Positions 1 through 6,880 of a stretch of 10,882 nt of DNA are shown one piece after another. The stretch is taken from positions 1 through 10,882 of the forward strand of contig JBFICP010000101.1 of assembly GCA_041581935.1 (NCBI GenBank), written 5' to 3'. The translations under genes were made by a program, and so were the position numbers. This DNA is from JAABYT01 sp041581935 (lineage in GTDB: Bacteria; Pseudomonadota; Gammaproteobacteria; HK1). Below the pieces are notes generated by a model. It saw nothing but the letters and a program-made list of their open reading frames with translations. It was not told the origin of the DNA and did no database searches. Every line of letters starts with the position of its first letter. The stretch's first letter is position 1.

Positions 1-353
1 CAGAAAAGCGCCACCGCTTCGCGCTGATCCATCGCATCCATCGGCATCCGATCGACGACGGCAATTCCCACAAGCCCGTCGAGAAGTCTGCGCACGCGCG
101 CCATGAAATCGCGCAATGCCGGCATGGAGAACTGCTCCGGGCCGCGCAGAAGCATGGGCAGCGGCTCGGCTTGCATCTGCTCTGATATCTGCATCAGCTC
201 GTCGCGCGCGGCTTCGTCGAGCTTCACGACGCAGGCGTGCTTGTCGACTTGCGCGGCAAGCCAGGCGCGATCTTCGCCGACCGGCGCGTCCAGCATTGAA
301 GCGCTCTCCTCGTGTCCGAGGTCGATACAGTCGCGGATTGTCTGCATGCTCAT
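1..353 (-). CDS. Probable TauD/TfdA-type (clavaminate synthase-like) dioxygenase, N-terminal part
   Basis: This is an open frame of 117 codons from ATG at 353 to the window edge, so the C-terminal part is missing. Residues about 20-60 (WLAAQVDKHACVVKLDEAAR, then a helix with DELMQISEQM) and about 70-115 (FSMPALRDFMARVRRLLDGL, then GIAVVDRMPMD) have the layout of the N-terminal portion of Fe(II)/2-oxoglutarate oxygenases of the TauD/TfdA superfamily. In that family an 'fpLp.l...l..el..G.G..vlrglP' stretch precedes the catalytic core. The HxD...H iron ligands would lie beyond the window, so catalysis cannot be verified. The gene starts 17 bp after the kinase stop and is probably co-transcribed with it. 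A second ATG lies two codons later (347), and an in-frame GTG at 371 overlaps the kinase stop. No strong Shine-Dalgarno sequence is visible. The assignment rests on recalled family pattern only. Confidence 0.6.
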   Translation of the reverse strand, partial: MSMQTIRDCIDLGHEESASMLDAPVGEDRAWLAAQVDKHACVVKLDEAARDELMQISEQMQAEPLPMLLRGPEQFSMPALRDFMARVRRLLDGLVGIAVVDRMPMDAMDQREAVALF

Positions 354-370
354 ACCGGGAAGGGTGCGCA

Positions 371-2233
371 CTATTCGCTCTTGGGTTTGGTCGTTATGAA
401 TACGAAATCAGCCGTCACCGGTCGTCCCTCGGTGCCGGCGCTGTCGGCTGTCAGCCGCTCGTGGAGTGCCGCCAGGTAATCGGCGTCACTCTCGCGAACC
501 TGGCGGTTGACGGCGGAAAGAGGAAACGGCGCGGCTATCACGGCAATCATCTCCTGTCCGAACGGCGGCGAGACGACCCAATTTCCCTGTTCGCCGAGCG
601 ACGTCCATTCGCCTGCATCGAGGCGCACCGGCTCGGACGGCTGATCGGGCAGCAGATGAATGACGTAATTGTCACGCAAATAATAATCCACATAAACGTA
701 GCTTCCGAAAAGCGGCGCGGCCACCTCGAGCACCAGTGCTTCGCCGTCTTCGAAGACATTGCCCGGCTTCGGCGTGGTGATGGCCGTACCGAGCTTTTGA
801 ATTCGATTGACCTTCCAGTAAGGCGCATAGAATTCCAGCAGTCGGCAGTAGCTGCGATCGACGGTCGTCACCTCCATGGTCACGTCGCCCACTCCGGGCA
901 GTCCCCCCAGCCGTTGCTCGGCTCCGGCGAGCTCGACGCTCCCGGCGGCGTAGCCGCTGACGGTGACGGAGCGGCCGAGCGCGGAGGCAACCAATGCCGA
1001 GCACGTGACCTCGTCGAGCACCGCCTGGACGTCGCCCAGAGTCGGTCGCAGGGACTGTTGGTGATACCACCACAAGGCCGCGCCGAGAATCGCGATTCCC
1101 GCCAACAGGATGGTCATCAGCCGGCGGGAGCGCGAATGCCGGGGTCGGCGGCGGGCGGATTCGGGATCGGAGTCGGCGACGGTGCCGGACGCGGAAGGTG
1201 GCGAATCGCCGAGGCGCACGGTCGCCTGATAGGGCACGTCACCACCTCCACCTGCGGAATCCACGCGCGGCGGGACGGGCGGAGTCTCGATTCCGGTCCC
1301 CGAGCCCGCCGGCCGTTCTCTGGCTTCGGCGTTCGGATGTTCGAACATGGCGCGCCATTCGCCGATGGTTTGCGGGCGTGCTTCGGGCTGAAACGCAAGG
1401 GCGCGATCGATGGCGCGCAAAAAGCCCTTCGAGTAACGCCCCTCCCCGGCCATGACTGCAGGGATGAGAAGGTCCTTGTGTCCCTTGAGAATCGCTCCGG
1501 CCCGGGTCAGCGCGTCCACCGGTCCCTTGCCGCTGACCGCACGATAAAGCGTCGCGCCCAGCGCATAAATGTCGGTCCACGGCCCCTGCTTGTCGCCGTC
1601 GCGATTCGAATTGTATTGCTCGAACGGCGCGTATCCAGGCGTCACCAGAGACGTGAGGGTACGCGTCTCCACGCCGAGCGCCTGTCGTGCGGATCCGAAA
1701 TCCAGCAACACCGGCGAGCCGTCCTCGCGCACGAATAGATTGTTCGGCTTGATGTCCCGGTGGATGAATCCTGCCTCGTGCACTTTTTCCAGGCCGTCCA
1801 GAAGCGGCATGATCAACGCGCGCAGGCTCTTCTCGGTGCAATTTCCAGGCTCACGCAGCCACTCGCCGAGGCTACGCCCCCGTTCGTACTCCATGACCAT
1901 GTAGGCGGTCTTGTTGGCTTCGAAGACGTTGTGCACACCGACGATATTGGGGTGCTGAAACCGTGCCAGGGTGCGCGCTTCGCTGATGAACCGATCGAGT
2001 CCCCATTGAAAGGTTTCGGACTCGTTCTCCGAGACCGGCTCGACGGTGCTGTCGTCCTTGCGCACCGACAGCTCCGAAGGCAGAAACTCCTTGATGGCGA
2101 CGGAACGCTTGAGGTTGCCATCCCGGGCGAGATAGGTGATGCCGAAACCACCGAGACCGAGAATGCTCTCGATCTGGAACCAGTGCAGCTGGTATCCGAT
2201 GGGCAGGGCGAGCTGGCTTTGTCGGTCGCTCAA
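371..2233 (-). CDS. Transmembrane Hanks-type Ser/Thr protein kinase with BON-like and DUF4384-like extracytoplasmic region
   Basis: The 620-residue protein is a membrane-bound eukaryotic-type kinase that should phosphorylate Ser/Thr in cytoplasmic targets. The kinase domain (about 20-297) has every key element: glycine loop GLGGFG (26-31), VAIK Lys48, helix C Glu85, HRDIKPNN (Asp160, Asn165), DFG (178-180), PGYAPFEQ P+1 region (199-206) and D221 of helix F. It should therefore be active. A Pro/Gly/Arg-rich linker (about 300-370) with basic residues precedes one membrane segment (372-390, LMTILLAGIAILGAALWWY). Residues about 397-460 resemble a BON-like alpha/beta module. Residues about 487-575 (EDGEALVLEV, YVYVDYYLRDNYVIHLLPD) resemble DUF4384. 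This predicts a cytosolic kinase with a periplasmic sensor. The start is TTG at 2233: no ATG or GTG lies between the upstream in-frame TAA and the conserved GYQLHWF region. The spacing to a ribosome site is poor. The gene is divergent from the RcsF-like lipoprotein. Confidence 0.93.
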   Translation of the reverse strand: MSDRQSQLALPIGYQLHWFQIESILGLGGFGITYLARDGNLKRSVAIKEFLPSELSVRKDDSTVEPVSENESETFQWGLDRFISEARTLARFQHPNIVGVHNVFEANKTAYMVMEYERGRSLGEWLREPGNCTEKSLRALIMPLLDGLEKVHEAGFIHRDIKPNNLFVREDGSPVLLDFGSARQALGVETRTLTSLVTPGYAPFEQYNSNRDGDKQGPWTDIYALGATLYRAVSGKGPVDALTRAGAILKGHKDLLIPAVMAGEGRYSKGFLRAIDRALAFQPEARPQTIGEWRAMFEHPNAEARERPAGSGTGIETPPVPPRVDSAGGGGDVPYQATVRLGDSPPSASGTVADSDPESARRRPRHSRSRRLMTILLAGIAILGAALWWYHQQSLRPTLGDVQAVLDEVTCSALVASALGRSVTVSGYAAGSVELAGAEQRLGGLPGVGDVTMEVTTVDRSYCRLLEFYAPYWKVNRIQKLGTAITTPKPGNVFEDGEALVLEVAAPLFGSYVYVDYYLRDNYVIHLLPDQPSEPVRLDAGEWTSLGEQGNWVVSPPFGQEMIAVIAAPFPLSAVNRQVRESDADYLAALHERLTADSAGTEGRPVTADFVFITTKPKSE

Positions 2234-2271
2234 GGAGATATCGTGCTCGGCTGTCTCAGGGTGACCTCGAC

Positions 2272-2307
2272 GTACTACATAATAGGGTTAATTTGGTCGC
2301 CTGTTTA
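2272..2307 (-). promoter_or_regulatory. Candidate promoter for the kinase operon in the divergent spacer
   Basis: On the minus strand TAAACA (2307-2302, 4 of 6 matches to the sigma-70 -35 box) is followed after exactly 17 bp by TATTAT (2284-2279). This would start RNA near 2272, about 40 nt before the TTG start. On the plus strand the same spot reads CATAAT (2278-2283), a possible -10 for the divergent lipoprotein, but no good -35 partner is seen there. The overlapping -10 elements would couple the two genes. This is a consensus match only. Confidence 0.35.
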
Positions 2308-2319
2308 GCATTGCCGTCC

Positions 2320-4029
2320 ATGACGAGACTGCAGGGGAAATCGCCGCGCGGCCTTTCCAGGCGTCGCGCCCGCCCGGCGGCGCTGCTCGCGGTCTGGTCC
2401 GCCACCGCACTGGCGACGGGCTGCGCGACGGATTTCAGGCGCGACGGGCTCTCGCCCCACGAGTTCGCACGGGTCGAGCACATCGAAATCCATCGTGCCG
2501 GTGAGCCCCCCGGGCACAATTTCCATGCGCTGGACGGCGTCGAAGGCATTTCCTGCAACCTCTCGCGCACGCCCCGCAATCACCCGGCACACAAGGTGGT
2601 CACGGAGTACGAGGCTATTTACGACATGAAGCTGGAAGCAGCCGACATCGGTGCCAACGCGATTGTCGGAGTCAGCTGCCGGCAACTCGCAATGTCGCAA
2701 AGGTGCTACCAGTCCATCGTCTGCACCGGTGACGCCGTTCGCCTGGACGACGGTGTGGGCATGGAGCTGCCGCTGGCCGCCATGAGTAGGCTGCTCGATG
2801 CATCCACCGATCCGGACTACATCGGCAGTCCCGGCCTCTACCAGTCGGTCATCGGGTTCACGCCCGACTACCTTACCGAAGCCCAGCGTGCCGGCCTCGG
2901 GACCGTCGGCGTGGCCATGCCCGAACACACCCCCGGCAGAACCGTGGAGGCACCGCCGAGCGGCGACACGGCCATGGTTCAGGGGGCAGGACTGTGGTTC
3001 GTGCAGTGCGCCGGCCAGGGCGGCGCCATCGGGCTGGTGATCTCACCACTGTGTGCCGCCATCGGCGCCGGTCTCGGTGCCCTGTCGGCGGAATCGGAAC
3101 ACAACGTGGCAGCGAGCCGCCACGCCATTCACAGCACCCTCGAGGAATACTATTCTCACGCGGCACTGCGCGATCGGGTGGTGCGCGTCGCCGAACGCTC
3201 GCGCGCCGCGGCGCTTGTGCTGCAGGCAGCGCCGCCACCCGACGATGCGCTGGCTCACCGCGGCAATCCCTGGCGTTTCGACGAGCACGTGGACAGCGTC
3301 ATCGAAGTCGGTGTCGAAGAGCTCCTGCTGCCGGCCTGGCGCAGCGGCGCCACCACCAATCTGCCGAGCCCGGTATCGGTGCGAACCCGCGTACGTGTGG
3401 TGCGACTCGAAGACGCTCGCGAGATTTACAATCGAAGCTACGCATTCGTGTCGGACAGGCGCCTGTTTCGCGAATGGGGCGCGCAAGGCGGTGCCGCGCT
3501 GCGTCACGCCCTCGAATCGGGCTTCGAGCAGATCGCCGAGCAAATCATCGAGGATCTGCTGCTCGCCTACCCGCTGATGCCGGGCTTCGCGAGGATCGGG
3601 GCCACTGCCGGGCGGCGCAACTACGTGATCGAGCCATTGCAGCCGCCCGCCCACAGTTACCGGGGAGCCGGAACCGCGCAGGCGGCTGTCGTTGACTCAC
3701 TCGAGCCGTATTTCCTCTGGCGACCCTATCCGGGCGAGCATGTGCTCGCGGCGGACTTCCAGGGCAAACTTCGCAAACTCCGGACGTTGCGCTACGACCT
3801 GCGCCTCTACCGCCTCGAAGGCGATCGTCGAAAGGCGCATATCATTCTGGAGGAGAACAATCTCAAGGCGACCCACTACCGAGCGAGGCAACCGCTCGCG
3901 CCGGGCACCGAGCATGTCTGGAGCGTGCGTGCGCGCTTTGAGCTGGATACGGGTGAACGCACCTCACGATGGTCGGGTGACCGGGTCGGCGGTAACGTCC
4001 GGGGGTTTTTGTTTCGAACGCCGGATTGA
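2320..4029 (+). CDS. Large multidomain lipoprotein with N-terminal RcsF-like domain
   Basis: From ATG at 2320 the protein has 569 residues; a TTG at 2293 would add nine. Residues 1-34 form a signal peptide with basic N-region and lipobox LATGC (Cys35), so it is a lipoprotein. Residues about 52-145 match RcsF, the outer-membrane envelope-stress sensor of the Rcs system. The segments FHALDGVEGISC and GANAIVGVSC, then RCYQSIVCTGDAV, mirror the RcsF core. Four cysteines (79, 120, 129, 135) keep the RcsF spacing of 9 and 6 between the last three. Residues about 222-258 are a Gly/Ala-rich hydrophobic stretch like a glycine zipper. Residues about 320-420 are an alpha/beta region I cannot assign. Residues about 488-556 (YDLRLYRLEG, PLAPGTEHVWSVRARF, RTSRWSG) look like a fibronectin-III-like beta module. 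No Shine-Dalgarno sequence is obvious. The function is not established; an envelope sensor or scaffold is inferred. Confidence 0.85.
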   Translation: MTRLQGKSPRGLSRRRARPAALLAVWSATALATGCATDFRRDGLSPHEFARVEHIEIHRAGEPPGHNFHALDGVEGISCNLSRTPRNHPAHKVVTEYEAIYDMKLEAADIGANAIVGVSCRQLAMSQRCYQSIVCTGDAVRLDDGVGMELPLAAMSRLLDASTDPDYIGSPGLYQSVIGFTPDYLTEAQRAGLGTVGVAMPEHTPGRTVEAPPSGDTAMVQGAGLWFVQCAGQGGAIGLVISPLCAAIGAGLGALSAESEHNVAASRHAIHSTLEEYYSHAALRDRVVRVAERSRAAALVLQAAPPPDDALAHRGNPWRFDEHVDSVIEVGVEELLLPAWRSGATTNLPSPVSVRTRVRVVRLEDAREIYNRSYAFVSDRRLFREWGAQGGAALRHALESGFEQIAEQIIEDLLLAYPLMPGFARIGATAGRRNYVIEPLQPPAHSYRGAGTAQAAVVDSLEPYFLWRPYPGEHVLAADFQGKLRKLRTLRYDLRLYRLEGDRRKAHIILEENNLKATHYRARQPLAPGTEHVWSVRARFELDTGERTSRWSGDRVGGNVRGFLFRTPD

Positions 4030-4075
4030 GGATTCGCTGGGAACATTGACCGGTCGGAACTGTCTTAATCGCGAT

Positions 4076-4094
4076 CCTGGCGGGATACGCCGGG
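4076..4094 (+). other. Hairpin in the leader between the lipoprotein gene and the MBL gene
   Basis: CCTGGCG, loop GGATA, CGCCGGG forms a seven-pair stem with one G-U pair, 30 nt before the downstream start codon. No U-tract follows, so it is not a classical terminator. It may shape the leader of the metallo-hydrolase gene or be chance in GC-rich DNA. Confidence 0.25.
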
Positions 4095-4124
4095 CACATC
4101 AGGGTAAAGGGGTAAACGTAAACA

Positions 4125-4946
4125 ATGAACACTAAAAATCGCCTTTTGGCGGGCACATGTGTCGCGGCACTGCTCTCGCTGACATCAATCGCAACGGTCC
4201 AGGCGCTGGAGCTTCAATGGTTCGGGCAGTCCGCATTCAAGATAACCACCGACAGCGGCAAGGTCATCCTCATCGATCCTTTCATCACCAAGAATCCGAA
4301 GACTCCGGATGAGCTCAAGGATCTCGGCAAGCTCGGTAATGTCGACCTCATACTCGTCACCCATGGCCACGGTGACCACGTTGGTGACACGGCCGAGATC
4401 GCCAAGATGACCGGCGCGAAAGTCGCCCTCAATGCGGACATGGGTCATACCTTCGGCACCCTGGGCGTCGTGCCCTACGATCAGATGATTCGATTCAACA
4501 AGAGCGGTCCAATCAAGCCGCTCGGCGACGGGATCACGGTGACGATGGTGCATGCGGAGCACAGCTCGGACGTGGTGCTGCCGGATCCGACGTCCAAGGA
4601 CAAGCGCGTATTCCCGGGCGGTGAGCCGGCCGGCTACGTCATCGAGTTCGAAAACGGATTCAAGATTTATCATGCAGGCGACACGGGCGTGTTCTCCGAC
4701 ATGAGACTCATAGAAGAGCTCTATTCGCCGGACCTGGCGCTGCTTCCCATCGGTGGACATTTCACCATGGACCCGGCCCATGCGGCCTATGCGGTCAAGA
4801 ACCTGCTCAAGTCGAAAAACGTCATTCCGATGCACTATGGAACGTTTCCGCCGCTCAAGGGAACACCGGAAGAGTTCAAGGCGGCGCTAGGCGGGTTTCC
4901 TGCGAGCGTGATCGTCATGAACCCGGGAGACCGCCGCACGTTCTGA
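4125..4946 (+). CDS. Exported metal-dependent hydrolase, UPF0173-type metallo-beta-lactamase fold
   Basis: The 273-residue protein carries a Sec signal peptide (1-27, basic NTKNR, hydrophobic AALLSLTSIA, probable cleavage after VQA). The mature part starts with LELQWFGQSAFKI, a typical beginning of UPF0173/YtkL-like proteins. Metal ligands are visible: THGHGDH (His80, His82, Asp84, His85), HAEHSSD (His143, His146), HAGDTG (His183, Asp186), GGHFTMD (His212) and PMHYGTFPPL (His237). This is a full two-metal site, so hydrolysis is expected, but the substrate is unknown for this family. It should act in the periplasm because of the signal peptide. A good ribosome site (AAAGGGGT, about 4106-4113) precedes ATG 4125. 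The gene lies 95 bp after the RcsF-like lipoprotein and 75 bp before the small lipoprotein, all on the same strand. Length is slightly above the usual 225-240 because of the leader peptide. Confidence 0.92.
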   Translation: MNTKNRLLAGTCVAALLSLTSIATVQALELQWFGQSAFKITTDSGKVILIDPFITKNPKTPDELKDLGKLGNVDLILVTHGHGDHVGDTAEIAKMTGAKVALNADMGHTFGTLGVVPYDQMIRFNKSGPIKPLGDGITVTMVHAEHSSDVVLPDPTSKDKRVFPGGEPAGYVIEFENGFKIYHAGDTGVFSDMRLIEELYSPDLALLPIGGHFTMDPAHAAYAVKNLLKSKNVIPMHYGTFPPLKGTPEEFKAALGGFPASVIVMNPGDRRTF

Positions 4947-4964
4947 AGCACAGGCGATCCGCTC

Positions 4965-4973
4965 TGCTACACT
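4965..4973 (+). promoter_or_regulatory. Candidate extended -10 element for the small lipoprotein gene
   Basis: TGCTACACT fits an extended -10 (TGnTACACT), with four or more matches to TATAAT and the upstream TG. I see no convincing -35, as is common for extended -10 promoters. It lies about 50 nt before ATG 5022. If used, a start at GTG 4980 would be nearly leaderless, which supports the ATG. Confidence 0.3.
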
Positions 4974-5021
4974 GAGTCCGTGTGCAGCAGAACGGCAAAC
5001 GCCGGGAGAGTCCGCAGCGCC

Positions 5022-5291
5022 ATGCTCGCGACCGCGAGGGTCCTGCCGCTGGCGCTGCTGCTCGCCGCCTGTGCGGCGCCACCGACGCCGCAACAGGTGA
5101 CCTCGCGCGCGGTTAAACGCAACTGCGAAGCGCAGGGCACGGCTGCCGCCGAGGAAGTGAGAAGGCAGAGCGTCGAGATCGTCAAGGAGGGGGGCGCAGC
5201 GCTTGCCGGCCCTGGCAACGATGTCGACGCCAGGGCCGAGAAAGCCCGGCGAGACACATTCAGGGACTGTATGCGCGATTTCGCCTTGTAA
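5022..5291 (+). CDS. Small two-cysteine lipoprotein, function unknown
   Basis: I place the start at ATG 5022, giving 89 residues. A GTG at 4980 would add 14 residues that do not look like a signal peptide. From the ATG the N-terminus is a clean lipoprotein signal: basic residue, hydrophobic VLPLALLLAA, lipobox LAAC with Cys17. GGGAG at 5004-5008 is a slightly distant ribosome site. The mature part is short, charged and probably helical, with two cysteines (Cys35 in KRNCEAQG, Cys83 in FRDCMRDF) that could pair in the periplasm. I do not recognise a named family; the C-terminal 'RDCM' ending is reminiscent of small envelope proteins of Proteobacteria. Its stop lies only 2 bp from the stop of the convergent EF-Tu-like gene, so the two transcripts meet here. 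Confidence 0.7.
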   Translation: MLATARVLPLALLLAACAAPPTPQQVTSRAVKRNCEAQGTAAAEEVRRQSVEIVKEGGAALAGPGNDVDARAEKARRDTFRDCMRDFAL

Positions 5292-5315
5292 CGTCAGCGC
5301 ACGATTTGCGTGACG
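5292..5315. terminator. Hairpin at the convergent gene junction
   Basis: CGTCA (5292-5296) pairs with TGACG (5311-5315) and CGCA (5298-5301) with TGCG (5307-5310), with one bulged G and a five-base loop. This makes nine pairs directly after the stop of the small lipoprotein gene. There is no T-run, so intrinsic termination is doubtful; it could protect the 3' end or aid factor-dependent termination. It overlaps the last codons of the minus-strand gene. Confidence 0.3.
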
Positions 5316-6196
5316 GCGCCGAGTCCGACGACGCGCTCGGCCTTGACGAGCAGGATACGTGAACCTTCCCGAACCTTCAGAGGTGGCTCCATGGCGAGCG
5401 GCATCTCTCTGAAGTCACCCGGATGATACCGAGTGACCGAAACGAGCGTCGCCACCGTCTGCATCCCCTCGCTCCACACGACAATCGAATCGTTCGGTGA
5501 CAGGCCGGCCGCGTGACCGTCGGCCTCCGCCTCCGTCAAAAGATAGATTGCGCCCCAGAGTTCGCTGGCATTCCCGAGCCCGCTCGTGCTTACCCGTCGC
5601 GGCGTGAATCTCGACAGAGTCCGCAGAGCCTCGCGGGCACTGAAAGCCGCAACGCCTTCCCCGGCATCGGGTACCCGCGCATCGAAAAAGACCGGAAGTG
5701 ACTCGCCATCGAGCTCGTAGGTCGACAGAAGGGCGCGGACCTCGCGGATCTCGAGCGCCAGCAGCTCGGCGGCCTCGTCCGGTGCCTCGGCGTGGAGTCG
5801 CTGCACGTTCACGAGCAGCATTGCCAGCATCGGTGTACGCGCCTGACGCGCAACGAGCACGTGCTCGCGTACGACAGCGCGAGGCCCTCTCGTCGAGTCG
5901 ACGACAATGAGGGCGATGTCACTCCTGTGAAGCATGTTCGCGAGCGCGGTGACCGAGCCTCCCGGAACGAGATTGCGCAACGTCAGACCGACGCTTTTCA
6001 CCGCCAGCTCGTAGGTGTCGCCACGGCGTCGAATCGGGCTCCGTTCCGCGGCAGCGACGTCGCGCATGAGAACACCTCCGTGCTCGTCGCCGATGAGCAC
6101 GACGTTCGGCCCTGCGTTCGCATCCAGCACGAGCATCAGGCACAGCAACGTGCCGGCGAGCGAAGCGGCGCGAACCGTGCGGTCGGGAAAAACCAT
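5294..6196 (-). CDS. Secreted, degenerate EF-Tu-derived protein lacking domain 2 and all GTP-binding motifs
   Basis: The 300-residue protein starts with a signal peptide (about 1-28, hydrophobic AASLAGTLLCLMLVL, cleavage near DANA), so it is predicted to be exported. The mature part follows elongation factor Tu as I recall it. NVVLIG-DEHGGVLM (31-44) stands where EF-Tu has NVGTIGHVDHGKTTL. VPGG (77-80) replaces the DCPGH motif. Residues 92-135 align without gaps to the EF-Tu strand and helix containing REH.L..RQ...P (REH 110-112). EVRALLSTYELDG (152-164) matches EVRELLSQYDFPG. Residues 258-299 (HPGDFREM ... VVGLGAVTQIV) align without gaps to the end of EF-Tu domain 3 (MPGDNIKM ... TVGAGVVAKVL). 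The P-loop Lys/Thr, the catalytic His and NKCD (here VNVQ, 129-132) are all lost, so GTP binding is not expected. About 20 residues replace domain 2. Its ATG abuts the LysE stop, indicating coupling. Function is unknown. Confidence 0.75.
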   Translation of the reverse strand: MVFPDRTVRAASLAGTLLCLMLVLDANAGPNVVLIGDEHGGVLMRDVAAAERSPIRRRGDTYELAVKSVGLTLRNLVPGGSVTALANMLHRSDIALIVVDSTRGPRAVVREHVLVARQARTPMLAMLLVNVQRLHAEAPDEAAELLALEIREVRALLSTYELDGESLPVFFDARVPDAGEGVAAFSAREALRTLSRFTPRRVSTSGLGNASELWGAIYLLTEAEADGHAAGLSPNDSIVVWSEGMQTVATLVSVTRYHPGDFREMPLAMEPPLKVREGSRILLVKAERVVGLGAVTQIVR

Positions 6197-6844
6197 CTAG
6201 CCGGCCCGCTCGGACTGCGCCACGTAGAGTCCGAGCGCGATGAGGATGCTGCCGGAGACGTACTCCTGAGCCCGCGCCAGACGCGCGCTGCCCGCGAGCG
6301 CTCTGGAGGCGGATCCCGACAACAGTGCGACAAACAGATCACAAGGCATCGCTGAGAGGCTCACAATCAATCCCAGAACCATAATCTGCATTTCCGGTGG
6401 GCCACGCGAAACGTCTACGAACTGGGGAAGCAGGGCGAGGAAGAACAGCGCGGTTTTCGGATTCAGCACCTCGACCAGGATGCTTTCGAAGAATATGCGC
6501 CCGCGCGATCGGATTTCCGGTTCGAGATCGGCGGCCTCGAACAACGCCCTGCCGCGATTGGCTTCTCGCAGGAACCTGACACCGAGATAGACGAGGTATG
6601 CCGCACCGACGAGCTTCAATACGCCATAGGCAACGGGATAGTAGTGGAATACGGCGGAAAGTCCGAACGCTGCCGCCACCACGTGCACGACACTGCCGAG
6701 GGCGAGTCCCATCGCGGCGACTGCACCGGCACGCCAACCCTGGGCGACGCTGCGCGACATGACGTAAAAGTTCGACGGGCCGGGCGAGATATTCATCAGC
6801 AGCGCAGCCGCCGTGAATATCAACAATGTCTCTGGGGTCGGCAT
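6197..6844 (-). CDS. LysE/RhtB-family amino acid or metabolite exporter
   Basis: The 215-residue protein is an inner-membrane exporter of the LysE/RhtB family, whose members export amino acids such as lysine, homoserine, threonine or homoserine lactones. The first helix ends in the family signature NISPGPSNFYVMSRS (18-32), followed by GWRAG and the Gly-rich second helix AMGLALGSVVH (44-54). Further hydrophobic segments lie near 74-93, 122-144 (with LNPKTALFF), 152-178 and 195-210. The soluble loop (about 94-118) between the third helix and the NPK helix is normal for the family. Length is normal. The substrate cannot be read from sequence. The start is ATG 6844, with only a weak GGG-containing ribosome site. 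The stop codon directly abuts the start of the exported EF-Tu-like gene, so the two are likely translated from one message. Confidence 0.92.
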   Translation of the reverse strand: MPTPETLLIFTAAALLMNISPGPSNFYVMSRSVAQGWRAGAVAAMGLALGSVVHVVAAAFGLSAVFHYYPVAYGVLKLVGAAYLVYLGVRFLREANRGRALFEAADLEPEIRSRGRIFFESILVEVLNPKTALFFLALLPQFVDVSRGPPEMQIMVLGLIVSLSAMPCDLFVALLSGSASRALAGSARLARAQEYVSGSILIALGLYVAQSERAG

Positions 6845-6880
6845 GCCGCATTGCCCTGCTCGGCGGTGACAAGCGCACGC

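Noticed and set aside
116..1738. 540-codon plus-strand open frame opposite the kinase gene
   Set aside because: Arg/Gly/Ala-rich low-complexity translation with no fold or motif; it is antisense to a kinase with every catalytic motif. Long antisense frames are expected in GC-rich coding DNA.
2305..2928. 207-codon minus-strand open frame opposite the RcsF-like lipoprotein gene
   Set aside because: No ribosome site or recognisable domain, and the opposite strand encodes a lipobox and the four-cysteine RcsF pattern.
4185..4835. 216-codon minus-strand open frame opposite the metallo-hydrolase
   Set aside because: Histidine- and arginine-rich mirror of the real gene; the plus strand carries the complete THGHGDH metal site.
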